60,317 nt of DNA from a virus: positions 1-60,317 of the IMG/VR virus record IMGVR_UViG_3300024518_004211; one strand, 5' to 3'. Both the position numbers and the translations under genes were made by a program. A model generated the notes under the pieces. The model saw nothing but the letters and a program-made list of their open reading frames with translations, did no database searches and was not told where the DNA came from. Shown piece after piece: positions 47,076 through 55,714 of the stretch. Within the stretch, counting starts at the first letter, position 1. Each line of letters opens with the position of its first letter.

Positions 47076-47572
47076 TAGAGAGCCTCCTCATGCTGAATCA
47101 GGAATGAAGTGACGACGATGATCCAGGACTCGTCCGGAATCACCCTGGGTTCGAAGCGGGTCTCTACACGGACGTTGACATTGGCCGTGCCCCAGTTCGC
47201 CTCGTCTGCAATCGCGCGGCAGACGTCCATTGCGGCGGCCGAGGCGTCGCGCATGTCAGCGACCTGGGATGTGTGCCGGAGCCAGTAGGCGAATTGGACC
47301 TCGACGCGGGAGGTCAACTCGATGAGCATCGCGTGCCCATCGCGGGTGAAGTTGGTGGCGGTCGAGACGATCGGGAGCACGACGTACTCGAGGTGCGCGA
47401 CTGAGTCGGCCGACTCCTCGACGCTGAACGGGTAGGCGGCCTCTGACCAAATGTCGGTGTAGTCGGTGGCGCGCTGGTATGCGGACGCGTCAAGGGCAGC
47501 AAAGCCCAGGTCGTCGCTGCCACCGATGACTCCGCTCATGCGCTCGAGCACCTCGTGGAGGGGCATGCTCAT
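47075..47572 (-). CDS. tail completion or terminator-like protein, 165 aa
   Basis: Alpha-beta sequence of the type seen for tail terminators (MPLHEVLERMSGVIGGSDDL; VLPIVSTATNFTRDGHAMLI; RVEVQFAYWLRHTSQVADMR; WIIVVTSFLIQHEEAL). ATG 47572 shares its A with the connector stop (TGATG); the longer frame to 47932 is not supported. It lies between connector and tail genes as expected. Confidence 0.6.
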   Translation of the reverse strand: MSMPLHEVLERMSGVIGGSDDLGFAALDASAYQRATDYTDIWSEAAYPFSVEESADSVAHLEYVVLPIVSTATNFTRDGHAMLIELTSRVEVQFAYWLRHTSQVADMRDASAAAMDVCRAIADEANWGTANVNVRVETRFEPRVIPDESWIIVVTSFLIQHEEAL

Positions 47573-48357
47573 CACCACCTCCGTCGGCCGGAGCGTCGGC
47601 CCCTGTACTCGGGTGGAACGTTGAAGTTCAGCACCGTCCCACGGTGGCTGCGCTTCTCTGGGTCGTCGACGAGTCCGTCGTGGTCGTGGTCGGCCGTGAC
47701 GTTGACGCGCGCCCACGCCCGCTCGTAGGCCCTCAGGTGGTTGTCCGACAGTTCGAGGAAGTTCCCGCGCCCTGCCTGAGCCTTGGACATCCACCGGAAG
47801 ATGAGGCCCAACGACAGCTCGATGTGGGCCTCGCGGAACGCATACGCGCTCTTGACGAGGTAGGTGATCCCGCCCTCGGCAAGCCACCGCAGGTGAATGC
47901 GCTTCCACGCCTCGTCGATGAAGCCCTGCCACGTCGTGATCGTCGACCCGCGGATCGCTGACAGGTCCGGGTAGGACGCCTGCAGATCGACGTCGGAGAT
48001 CGACGGGTAGATCGGGCGTCTGGCGAGCGCTGCCTCACGGTCGAAGACGCGCGTTGCTGTCGCGAGAACGAGCGTCCAGACTTCCTGCCACCCTTCGCCC
48101 AGCGTGACGCCCGCGTCGTCCGGGTCGAGCGACGCCGCTGGGATCGCGTAGGTGGCAATACTCGCCGTGACCGTCACCGCAGCACCGTCCACAACCGCCG
48201 TACCGTCGGGGGACAGGAGCGAGATCGTGCCGGACGATGGGGCCACGAGCGCCCCGTCCCTGTAGATCTCCATCGCAACCGTGTTGATGCGGTTGATCCC
48301 GAGCACGTCCGGGTAGGGGGTGCGCGCGGTGTAGAGGGTCTCGCCGGATGCGCTCAT
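47572..48357 (-). CDS. head-tail connector or neck protein, 261 aa
   Basis: The first ~100 residues are a beta domain (INRINTVAMEIYRDGALVAP), the next ~130 helical (TITTWQGFIDEAWKRIHLRW, and later AYAFREAHIELSLGLIFRWM), resembling phage proteins that fill the connector between portal and tail. The basic C-terminus (PPEYRGRRSGRRRW) may touch DNA. Assignment from position and fold type. Confidence 0.5.
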   Translation of the reverse strand: MSASGETLYTARTPYPDVLGINRINTVAMEIYRDGALVAPSSGTISLLSPDGTAVVDGAAVTVTASIATYAIPAASLDPDDAGVTLGEGWQEVWTLVLATATRVFDREAALARRPIYPSISDVDLQASYPDLSAIRGSTITTWQGFIDEAWKRIHLRWLAEGGITYLVKSAYAFREAHIELSLGLIFRWMSKAQAGRGNFLELSDNHLRAYERAWARVNVTADHDHDGLVDDPEKRSHRGTVLNFNVPPEYRGRRSGRRRW

Positions 48358-49097
48358 GCGGCCATCCGTCGGTTGACGATCGTGACGGGCTCGTACGCCT
48401 TCTCGAATGGACCGCGTCCCATCATGGTAGCGAGTCCGCCGTCAGCCTGCTCGACCCAGTCAAGCATCTCCTCGTCATACCACTGGGTCACGTTCGCCGG
48501 CATCCAGTCGAGGGCCGGCGTGACGTTGTGGCGCGGGAACCTCTCGGGGGCGAAGTCGTCGCCGATGATCTCCGCAGCGGCCTCGTGCAGGTTCGCGGTG
48601 TCCAGGAGCGCGTGAACGCCCCACCGCTGAGGCGCTGTGGCTGGCTCCCGCCATCGTCCCGCCTCGCCATAGGTGTAGACGTGCAAGAACGTGCTGAGGC
48701 CCGCCCCTGAGGCCAGAAGCGCTGCCCTTGCGTCGTTGTGCAGTTCGACGATCAGCCCTGGTCGTCCTGGCATGCGCTCATGCCGTGGGCGGGTCCAGCC
48801 GTCGAGCACGTCGCGGAACGCCAGCGACCCGCCGCCGTAGACCCTGAGGCGCTCCATCCACATGGGGTGGTTCGTCATGGCCTTGCGGTAGATCGTGGCG
48901 TAGTGCTCATGTGCGCCGCGGGCGGTTCCGATGATGACGCGGTCGGCCCTCACATCGTCTGGCGCCTCCCAGATCGGAGCGTGATGCGAGCACCCGCGAA
49001 CACCGACGCCATCACGCATCACGGCCAGCACACCGGACAGCCAGGAGCCGCCGGTGTGTGGGAGGTGCGTTTGGAGGATGGTGTCGGTGATCAGCAA
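48354..49097 (-). CDS. sulfotransferase-like P-loop protein, 247 aa
   Basis: Residues 12-19, LPHTGGSW, match the PAPS 5'-phosphosulfate loop (P-K-T-G-G-T-W) of sulfotransferases; the Lys position is His. Residues 54-70 (VIIGTARGAHEHYATIY) resemble the 3'-phosphate site (R-N-P..S-x-Y). The C-terminal part (YDEEMLDWVEQADGGLATMM) matches the helix common at the end of these enzymes. It lies between the head fibre and the connector, so it may modify virion sugars or proteins, or host targets. First codon appears to be TTG at 49097; no ATG fits before the loop. Confidence 0.55.
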   Translation of the reverse strand: MLITDTILQTHLPHTGGSWLSGVLAVMRDGVGVRGCSHHAPIWEAPDDVRADRVIIGTARGAHEHYATIYRKAMTNHPMWMERLRVYGGGSLAFRDVLDGWTRPRHERMPGRPGLIVELHNDARAALLASGAGLSTFLHVYTYGEAGRWREPATAPQRWGVHALLDTANLHEAAAEIIGDDFAPERFPRHNVTPALDWMPANVTQWYDEEMLDWVEQADGGLATMMGRGPFEKAYEPVTIVNRRMAA

Positions 49098-49109
49098 GTG
49101 CGGCGCCCA

Positions 49110-52100
49110 TCAGGTAAGGGTGACTTCCAGCTCGAACAGGACGTTGTCAGGCTCTGCGCCGCCGCCATCGTCCTGGGTGCAGATTACGCCCAGTCGATCG
49201 CCAGCGGAAACCGCCAGCGACAGGCCCGTGAACCGTTCGTTTCTGAGAGCCTGTGCGAACGTGAGTTCGGTGGTGCTCAGGCCCGTCGTGAAGTTGACGA
49301 GGATGAACAGCACATCGCGCGTGGTGTGCAGCGCCGCGGCCCCGTCGGCCAGCCGGAGACCGGTCACCGTACCGTTTGCCGGGCAGTAGAACCCGTGCGT
49401 CGGGGTGATGAGGCTGTGCTCCTCTGCGTTGGTGACGCCGAGGTTCGCGCCGATATTCGCCACTGTCGTCACCCGGCAGCGGAGCCAGTAGCCGAGCTGT
49501 CCGTCGACCGTGTCCGTCGCCCAGTCCGCAGGCGGGACGTGCGTGATCGCGCCGTCAGCCTCGAATGACCGGGACCCGTCCACCGCCGCGCCCGTGCCCG
49601 TGCCATCGACGCGAATGGTTGCGGCCGCCCACGCTGCGGCGCCCTGGGAGTATTCCCAGGTGAACACCGCTCCGCCGGACGCCTGGACGACGCCGCCCAT
49701 GTCAAGGCCGAGTTCTGGGAACGGAACGGCGCCACCGAAATAGACGGCATCTTCGTCGGTCGGGACATCCGGGAAAATCTGCCAGTTCGACGTGTACGGC
49801 GCGATCCCTCCGGACACCGCGAGATTCGCGAACGTCGAGGTCCCGTTGTCGTAGACCTTTGCGAGCGCTGCAGCCTGGTTGGTCAGCGTTGGCGTCGCTC
49901 CCACCATGCCGCCGCCGTTGGTCTCGACTCCGTCGCCGTCGTCGTACCACAGGCCCATTACGCCCATCGTCCATGTCGTACTCAGCGTCGGATAGTGCGC
50001 GGCCAACATGTTGAACGCGATGACGATCCACTGGGTGCCGTCGTAGCGCATCACGGCATAGTCCGTGTCCGCGGTCAGCACGATGTTCCGAGCGTGCGGG
50101 CAGGCGATGCCGTCGGCGCCGATGCTGTGGGCGATTGTCAGGACGTCGGCCGTCACTGCTCCGTAGATCGTGAGCACCTGGCCGAGGATGCCGGCCGTGA
50201 TGGTGTCGATCTGGTCGGCTGCTGGAGTGCCCTGTGCGGTCACGGCGTGGAGCGCTGCCGTCACTGCGAACGTGCCGCCAACGATGGCGACCCCGATGGC
50301 CTCCTCTGTGAGCGCGTTCGAAGCCAGGACCGTCCACTGCGTTCCGTCGTAGCGGAGTTTCGCGTAGTCCGTCGTGTCCGCGAGTACGATGCTCTGGCCG
50401 AGCGGCGTCTGGATCAGGTCGGCGCCGATGCCGTGGGCGATGACGACCGATCGCGCAGCGTTGTTCGGGTAGATCGTCAGTTCTGCCCCGAGTTGCCCGC
50501 CCGTGATGGTCGTCAGGTCATCCGTCGCGGCGTCCGCTTCGGTGTCGATGCTGTGGATCTTGGCGACGGCCGCGACGACACCAACGGCGATCGTCAGTTC
50601 GGTCGAGACATCGGCCAGCACGTTCGCGGCGATGACAACCCACTGCGTGCCATCGTAGCGGAGGACGGCATAGTCGGTGTCGGCGGACAGGGTGATCTGC
50701 TGGCCGTAGGGGCACTGGATGCCGTCAGCACCGATGGAGTGCGCGAGCGTCAGGGCCTCTGCCGTGACTGCGCCGTAGATGGTGAGGACCGCCCCAGCCT
50801 GGGCGCCCGTGATCGTGTCGATCTGGTCGTCGGCGGGGGTGCCTTCTGCGGTGACCGCGTGGACCCGAGCGGTAGCGGCGAGCACGCCCACAGCGATGAC
50901 CGCCGGGACCGCCGTGTCACTGAGGACGTTCGAGCCGATCACAATCCACTGCGTGCCGTCGTTGCGGATCTTGATGTAGTCGGTGGTCTCTGCGAGGACG
51001 ATCGACTGCCCGTGTGGGCACTGGATGAGGTTTGCGCCGACCCCGTGACGAACTACGACCGTGCGGGCCGCGTTGTTCGGGTAGAGGGTCAGCTCGGCGC
51101 CGAGCAGTCCGCCGGTGATTGTGGTCAGATCGTCGGTCGCTGCATCGGCCTCGGTGTCGACGTTGTGGATGATCCTGGTTGCGGCGATCACGCCGACCGC
51201 GATCGTCAGTTCCGAGACCTCATCGGTGAGCGTGTTGCTCGAGATGAGGATCCACTGGGTTCCGTCGTAGCGGAGCACAGCGTAGTCGGTGGTGTCCGAC
51301 AGGACGACGTTCTGGCCCTTTGGGCACTGGATACCGTCGGCCCCGATGGTGTGGGTGAGGACGACCGATCGCGCGGCGTTCTCTGCGTACAGGACCACTT
51401 CCTGCCCAACCTGCCCGCCGGTGATCGTGGCTACGTCGTCGGTGGCGGCATCAGCCTCGGTGTCGACGGAGTGCACGCGACGGTTGACCGCCAGCACACC
51501 GGCGGCGATGGTGGCCTCGACCGGGGTATCGGTCAGGGTCGAGTAGGCGAGGACCGTGCTCTGCGTGCCGTTGTTGAACAGCAGGGCCCAGTCGGTCGCG
51601 TCGGCCATTGGGATGCTCTGGCCGAGCGGGGTGGCGATCAAGTTCGCGCCGATGCCGTGACGGATCACGACTGTCCGCGCGCCGTTCTCCGGCGTGATGA
51701 ACAGCAACTTTCCAGAAGCGAGGCCCGTGATCGTGGTGAGATCATCGCTGGCGACGTCGCCCTCGGTATCGATCGAGTGGTGGCTTCCGGTCGCGACGAC
51801 AGCGCCGGTAGCGATCGTGAGTTCGCCAGCGTCCGAGATCGTCAGGTCGGTGATGACCACTTCGCCGGCGGGACTCAGGACGACGAACCACGAGGACCCG
51901 TCACAGGCGACGATCGCCGACTCATCCCGGTTGATCGTGACGATCGTAGCGCCTGCATCGTCCTTGACGACGAGGTTCTCGCCGTCCACATCCGCGCTGT
52001 TGTAGATGCATATGAACAGACCCTCTGCCAGATCCTCCGCGAGCATCGTCAGATCGCGCGAGGTGCCGCCCGGATCGTAGGCGACGAAGTTCGGCGACTT

Positions 52101-52202
52101 CTTCGTGAGCGTGAGGTCGCCGGTGAGTGTCGTCGCTTCCGTCCCGCCCTTCAGCCGAAGCTGAGCGGTGAGGTTCTTGAGCGCTTCTTGCAGATAGGCC
52201 AT
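49110..52202 (-). CDS. repetitive head or tail fibre protein, 1030 aa
   Basis: Residues 1-126 are an attachment domain closely related to the separate 123-aa protein encoded just before it (shared DPGGT-S/H-RD and ENLV-V/I-KDDAGATI). Residues 127-736 are six tandem ~102-residue repeats. Residues 737-1030 are a distinct C-terminal domain with Trp/Tyr-rich and beta parts. The position between capsid and connector genes suggests a head fibre. Repeats likely form an extended trimeric shaft, the last domain probably contacts the host or surface glycans. The start is ATG 52202, the stop is at 49110. Confidence 0.7.
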   Translation of the reverse strand: MAYLQEALKNLTAQLRLKGGTEATTLTGDLTLTKKSPNFVAYDPGGTSRDLTMLAEDLAEGLFICIYNSADVDGENLVVKDDAGATIVTINRDESAIVACDGSSWFVVLSPAGEVVITDLTISDAGELTIATGAVVATGSHHSIDTEGDVASDDLTTITGLASGKLLFITPENGARTVVIRHGIGANLIATPLGQSIPMADATDWALLFNNGTQSTVLAYSTLTDTPVEATIAAGVLAVNRRVHSVDTEADAATDDVATITGGQVGQEVVLYAENAARSVVLTHTIGADGIQCPKGQNVVLSDTTDYAVLRYDGTQWILISSNTLTDEVSELTIAVGVIAATRIIHNVDTEADAATDDLTTITGGLLGAELTLYPNNAARTVVVRHGVGANLIQCPHGQSIVLAETTDYIKIRNDGTQWIVIGSNVLSDTAVPAVIAVGVLAATARVHAVTAEGTPADDQIDTITGAQAGAVLTIYGAVTAEALTLAHSIGADGIQCPYGQQITLSADTDYAVLRYDGTQWVVIAANVLADVSTELTIAVGVVAAVAKIHSIDTEADAATDDLTTITGGQLGAELTIYPNNAARSVVIAHGIGADLIQTPLGQSIVLADTTDYAKLRYDGTQWTVLASNALTEEAIGVAIVGGTFAVTAALHAVTAQGTPAADQIDTITAGILGQVLTIYGAVTADVLTIAHSIGADGIACPHARNIVLTADTDYAVMRYDGTQWIVIAFNMLAAHYPTLSTTWTMGVMGLWYDDGDGVETNGGGMVGATPTLTNQAAALAKVYDNGTSTFANLAVSGGIAPYTSNWQIFPDVPTDEDAVYFGGAVPFPELGLDMGGVVQASGGAVFTWEYSQGAAAWAAATIRVDGTGTGAAVDGSRSFEADGAITHVPPADWATDTVDGQLGYWLRCRVTTVANIGANLGVTNAEEHSLITPTHGFYCPANGTVTGLRLADGAAALHTTRDVLFILVNFTTGLSTTELTFAQALRNERFTGLSLAVSAGDRLGVICTQDDGGGAEPDNVLFELEVTLT
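49995..51824 (-). repeat. six tandem ~306-base coding repeats in the fibre gene
   Basis: Each ~102-residue unit ends with a D-x-T-D-Y-A-x-L-R-Y-D-G-T-Q-W-like block, followed by a short Leu/Thr linker. Units 1, 2, 3 and 5 are type A (x-V/I-D-T-E-x-D-A-A-T-D-D at the front); units 4 and 6 are type B (V-T-A-x-G-T-P-A at the front, Y-G-A-V-T-A in the middle). The order A-A-A-B-A-B suggests duplication and recombination between copies. Confidence 0.85.
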
Positions 52203-52236
52203 GGGTCACTCCGAGGCTGGGTCAGCCGGGTCGGTA

Positions 52237-52608
52237 TCAGGCGAGGGGCGCGGTGAAGAGGATGACCAGCGACCACGCGGTCCCGTTGCAGTGCACGAGC
52301 GCGGCTTCGTCCTGGTTGGCGGTCGCGATCGTGGCTCCGGCGTCGTCCTTGATGACGAGGTTCTCCGCAGCGTTGGCCTTGTTGACGATGAGGCGCAGCA
52401 TTCCGTCAGCGGTCGCCTCGGCGTCGAGGGTCACGTCGCGGTGGGTGCCGCCGGGGTCGAGACCGAGCATCGACGGGTAGGTATCGTCGACGGTCAGGTC
52501 GCCAGTGAGGGTCGCGGCGTAGTAGGCGCTCTTGACCGCTGCGAGGGCGAACAGGTCATTCATGATGCCGTGGGCGCCAGTGGTTTCGCGAGAGAGGGGA
52601 CCGGCCAT
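52237..52608 (-). CDS. paralogue of the fibre attachment domain, 123 aa, probable head decoration
   Basis: Shares DPGGTHRD, ENLVIKDDAGATIATANQDE and the following hydrophobic strand with the first 120 residues of the large fibre protein. It lies between the capsid block and the fibre. It could be a head decoration protein or capsid-binding fibre base, with the fibre having arisen by fusing this domain to repeats. Confidence 0.65.
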   Translation of the reverse strand: MAGPLSRETTGAHGIMNDLFALAAVKSAYYAATLTGDLTVDDTYPSMLGLDPGGTHRDVTLDAEATADGMLRLIVNKANAAENLVIKDDAGATIATANQDEAALVHCNGTAWSLVILFTAPLA

Positions 52609-52619
52609 GATGGCTCCTG

Positions 52620-52793
52620 CTATCTGTTGTTGTTGTCTCGTTTCTGGTCGCCGCTGGTCACGGCCCTTCGCACGCGAGCCTCGGCATCAGTCTGGGTCAT
52701 CTGGTGGCCGTTCTTGGCTGCGGCTTCACGGAAGGTCTTCGCGGTCTTGCCGATGGCGTCGCGGCGGCGTTCTTCGTTGACGGTGTCGCTCAT
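52620..52793 (-). CDS. small hypothetical protein, 57 aa
   Basis: ATG 52793 overlaps the stop of the 315-aa gene (ATGA). Charged helical peptide (SDTVNEERRRDAIGKTAKTF) ending in KRDNNNR; ends with TAG. It lies in the head gene block and may be a minor head or assembly protein. Confidence 0.55.
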   Translation of the reverse strand: MSDTVNEERRRDAIGKTAKTFREAAAKNGHQMTQTDAEARVRRAVTSGDQKRDNNNR

Positions 52794-53737
52794 GTGGTCG
52801 CCTCGGCGGCCTTCGCTGCGACCTTGGCTGCCCTCGCTGCTTTGTTTCGCGCCCGGGTTGCGTCGGCCTTTTCACGGGACGCCTTCTTCTGCGCTTCGGT
52901 GCGGCCCTTGGGCTTCGCTACCACTGCGGGGGGATCGGCGGGCGGGTCGTCGACCTTGTCGGCGGGAGGGTTCTTCACCGGGGGCGGGTCGGGTCGCGGC
53001 GGTTCGTCTGTGGCGAGCGCCGGGACCTTCGCGTTCTTCGCGGACTTCAGCGTGGCCGATGTCGCGTTGACCTTGTCGACCCGGATGTGCGGGTCAGGGT
53101 GGACGGTCGCGCGCTGAACGCGCTGGGCCACACGCGCCAGGTTCTCGTCGATGATGTGGGCGAGGGGCGGCTTGATGATGCCGGTCTGGACGAGCCACAG
53201 CCGCCAACGGTTGAAGTTCGCGCGGTCGTAGGCGAAGCGCGTGGCCTTGCCCCTGACTGCCGGCTGGGGGATGTCCCACAACTCGACCCAGCGGAAGCCT
53301 GTGCGGCCACGGCGGGGGTCGGTGCAGGGGTAGCGCACCGCGTAGCCTGGAGCGGCTGACAGGTGCTGGCGGTACTCGGCCGGGATCGTCGGGTGGAACT
53401 CGGGAGGGACGGGGATCTTCGCGTCGAGGTACACGATGCCCTTGACCTCGCGGGCGTGCTTCGCGTCCTCGTAGGCCCGCGCATGGCTGCCCTGGTCGGC
53501 CTCTGCCTTCGTCAGCGAGCGGATTCCGGCCGAACCTGGGCGGATGATGTGGGGCGCGAAGACGGGCAGCCAGGTCTTCTCGTCGAGGCCGTGGGAGCCG
53601 ATCGACCAGTCGCCCGGGTCGTGGCAGAGGAAGAACGCATTCCGCGGGCGTGCGCGGATGCCTTCGCTCGATCCGTAGGGATCGCTGCCGTAGGGATCGC
53701 CCGCTTGGACGGCTGCTGGCTGGCTGGGGATTGGCAT
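52790..53737 (-). CDS. hypothetical virion-block protein, 315 aa
   Basis: ATG 53737 has ACACGAGGAGCACAC before it; the frame is open to 54061 but overlaps the capsid gene. The first 200 residues are globular (FFLCHDPGDWSIGSHGLDEK); the last 110 are a low-complexity Pro/Ala/Lys tail (PPRPDPPPVKNPPADKVDDP; KADATRARNKAARAAKVAAK) that could bind DNA or act as a disordered tether. Head-associated by position; function unknown. Confidence 0.6.
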   Translation of the reverse strand: MPIPSQPAAVQAGDPYGSDPYGSSEGIRARPRNAFFLCHDPGDWSIGSHGLDEKTWLPVFAPHIIRPGSAGIRSLTKAEADQGSHARAYEDAKHAREVKGIVYLDAKIPVPPEFHPTIPAEYRQHLSAAPGYAVRYPCTDPRRGRTGFRWVELWDIPQPAVRGKATRFAYDRANFNRWRLWLVQTGIIKPPLAHIIDENLARVAQRVQRATVHPDPHIRVDKVNATSATLKSAKNAKVPALATDEPPRPDPPPVKNPPADKVDDPPADPPAVVAKPKGRTEAQKKASREKADATRARNKAARAAKVAAKAAEATT

Positions 53738-53764
53738 GTGTGCTCCTCGTGTGGATGGACCCGA

Positions 53765-53805
53765 CCCCGGGGAAGCCCCGAGGAGCACCAAGCGGCACCC
53801 CGGGG
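53765..53805 (-). terminator. hairpin after the capsid gene
   Basis: Two copies of the 8-base palindrome CCCCGGGG at 53765-53772 and 53798-53805 can pair with each other around a 25-base loop. It begins 15 bases past the capsid stop (53820). No T-run follows, so it may stabilise or process the abundant capsid mRNA and not end transcription. Confidence 0.45.
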
Positions 53806-53819
53806 CAGGCCCACAGAGA

Positions 53820-54791
53820 TCAGGTGGTGCTGAGAATCCGTCGCTGGAAGAAAACGCTCGAGTCGCCGAGGCCGACACCGAAGAACGAGCGGGCGAGGGC
53901 CTTGCGGATGCCCTGCTCGGCGTCCGTGCCCACCTGCTCGACGATGAGGCCGAACTGGTCCACGTACACGCTCGGGTTCGTCGACTGGATGGGGGACACG
54001 CGAGAGACCGCGTAGCCGATGCCGCCCTGCTGGATGCCGAAGCCGACGTATCCGCCGCCACTGGTCGTGACGTCCGATGTCATGTTGGCTGCGAAGCCGA
54101 GACCCAGGACGTTATCGACGCGCCGGCTGGCGTTGACGCCGAGCACGCTGGCGAAGTCGCTGACGGCGTTCTGGAACGCGGGCTCACTGCGGGCGCTGTC
54201 GCCGAGCTGGCTCCACTGCACGGGGTGCCACGTGACGATCGGCGGGGTCTCCACACCGTCTTCCTCGTTGTACGCATTCACGAAGTCGATCATGTCGTCG
54301 ACGGACAGGTTCGTGCCGGCCGCGCCGATGGCGGTACCGATGGTGGCGCCGGTGGTGACGACGGACAGCCGGAAGGTCGCCAGCCACGTGTCGGGCATCA
54401 TGGCGGTCACGGCTTCGACCGAGAGGGCCGATGCGACGTCGGGTCGGGCGAGGATGCGCTCTCCGTAGGTCTCGGAGTGCTGCGCGCCGTACCAACCACC
54501 GGTGACCGTGCTGTACCCGACGACCGGGACGAGTTCGGGCGGGGTGTCGGTCTCGGAGGCGAGAGCCGTCAGGTCAGCGGCCCAGCCGAGGCCGTCGACG
54601 TGGGTGATACGGATCGTGTCCGAGCCGGAGCCAGCGAGGTCGCCGACGAGGCGGACAACGCCGGTGCCCATCATGTTCATCTTGTCGACAAGCACTTGGC
54701 GCATTTCTTCGGCGGCGAAGATGTAGGAGAATCCGACGGGTCCCTGCGTCTGAGCGAAGGATACCGGAAGGGTCAGAGTGGTGTCAGGCAT
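53820..54791 (-). CDS. major capsid protein, 323 aa
   Basis: Beta-rich with an N-terminal ordered arm (TTLTLPVSFAQTQGPVGFSY), an acidic helix-rich domain and the text NRIDNVLGL-like VDNVLGLGFAANMTSDVTTS. It follows portal and scaffold, as HK97-fold capsid proteins do. The start at 54791 (MPDTTLTLP) has GAGGG upstream; an in-frame ATG at 54806 does not. It has its own promoter candidate and is bordered by hairpins, as for the most abundant virion protein. Motif-level proof of the HK97 fold is not available by eye. Confidence 0.75.
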   Translation of the reverse strand: MPDTTLTLPVSFAQTQGPVGFSYIFAAEEMRQVLVDKMNMMGTGVVRLVGDLAGSGSDTIRITHVDGLGWAADLTALASETDTPPELVPVVGYSTVTGGWYGAQHSETYGERILARPDVASALSVEAVTAMMPDTWLATFRLSVVTTGATIGTAIGAAGTNLSVDDMIDFVNAYNEEDGVETPPIVTWHPVQWSQLGDSARSEPAFQNAVSDFASVLGVNASRRVDNVLGLGFAANMTSDVTTSGGGYVGFGIQQGGIGYAVSRVSPIQSTNPSVYVDQFGLIVEQVGTDAEQGIRKALARSFFGVGLGDSSVFFQRRILSTT

Positions 54792-54941
54792 AGTAGCGGC
54801 CCTCATTCTTGATGGGTTCGCCGCTACTGCCCGTTACGTGGGAGACCGTGCGGAAGTTCGGGATGTCAAGCTCGGGAGGGCCGGGTGTCTACCGCCGGAT
54901 TTTGGCCGGGGACCTGTGACAGGCGTGTCCGAGATGTATGC

Positions 54942-54970
54942 AGGTTAGCGAATGACGCCGACAGCGTCAA
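54942..54970 (-). promoter_or_regulatory. candidate promoter before the capsid gene
   Basis: Leftward TTGACG (54970-54965), 17 bases, TAACCT (54947-54942). It lies in the 189-base gap between scaffold and capsid, the largest gap in the late operon. A TTGACA also lies nearer the gene but lacks a spaced -10. It would raise capsid over neighbouring genes. Confidence 0.45.
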
Positions 54971-54980
54971 GGGTTGGGCG

Positions 54981-55697
54981 TTAGCCCGGCATGAGTGTGG
55001 ACTTGAGTTCCTTGACCTTTGCTGCCTGATCTTCTGGCGACATCGCGAGGTAGGTGGGCGACGTGAAAACCGCCTGCAGTTGGTCCGGTGTCATCTTGCC
55101 CTGTTGGCCTGGCGCTTTCGGATCGGCAGCCTTGTTCGGATCGGGGATCACCACCTTGGGCGCCACTTGTGTGGGCTTCGCGGGATCGGCCGTGGCCGCG
55201 CCCTTGACCCAGTGTCCGACGTTCGGATGGGCAGCGGCGCCCTCCTTGTCGGTGAGCCACGTGCGGAAGTGGGCGACGAGATCCTCCGGCCGCTTGTCCT
55301 CGTCCATCGCGTCGATCGTCTTCTGGTGGGCGAAGCGGAGCATGTCGGCCTTTCCGGTGTCGACCTCGTTCCTGCTGTTGACGATGCCGGCGGTGCGAAG
55401 CGATTCGTTGTCGTCGCGCAAGGCGATCTCGCCCTTGAGGCGGGCCAGTTCGGTGGCGGTGGCCTCGGCGTCCTTCGACGTGCCTTGCGCCTCGAGCAAT
55501 CCCGTCTTCGCCGTGTCGAGTTCGGTCTTGACGGTGGCGAGTTTGTCGTCCTTCGCCTTGAGCCGCTTCAGGTGATCGTCCTTGGGCACGTACTCCGCGC
55601 GGACGGTCTCCTTCGGCACATAGTGGGCCTCAACCCACGCCACAGTCAGTGCATCTTCGTGCGTGGTCCCGTCGATGACGGGATGCTGGTTTGCCAT
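54981..55697 (-). CDS. capsid scaffold-like protein, 238 aa
   Basis: Between portal and capsid. Central coiled coil (LKRLKAKDDKLATVKTELDT; LARLKGEIALRDDNES) and a Pro/Lys/Ala-rich linker (about residues 175-205) before a short C-terminal helical domain (TPDQLQAVFTSPTYLAMSPE), the plan of scaffolding proteins that organise prohead assembly. ACACACCGAGGAGCACCC leads the ATG at 55697. It ends with TAA. Confidence 0.75.
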   Translation of the reverse strand: MANQHPVIDGTTHEDALTVAWVEAHYVPKETVRAEYVPKDDHLKRLKAKDDKLATVKTELDTAKTGLLEAQGTSKDAEATATELARLKGEIALRDDNESLRTAGIVNSRNEVDTGKADMLRFAHQKTIDAMDEDKRPEDLVAHFRTWLTDKEGAAAHPNVGHWVKGAATADPAKPTQVAPKVVIPDPNKAADPKAPGQQGKMTPDQLQAVFTSPTYLAMSPEDQAAKVKELKSTLMPG

Positions 55698-55714
55698 GGG
55701 TGCTCCTCGGTGTG

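Noticed and set aside
49995-52256. 753-aa plus-strand frame opposite the fibre gene
   Set aside because: Its repeats are only the shadow of the coding repeats on the minus strand.
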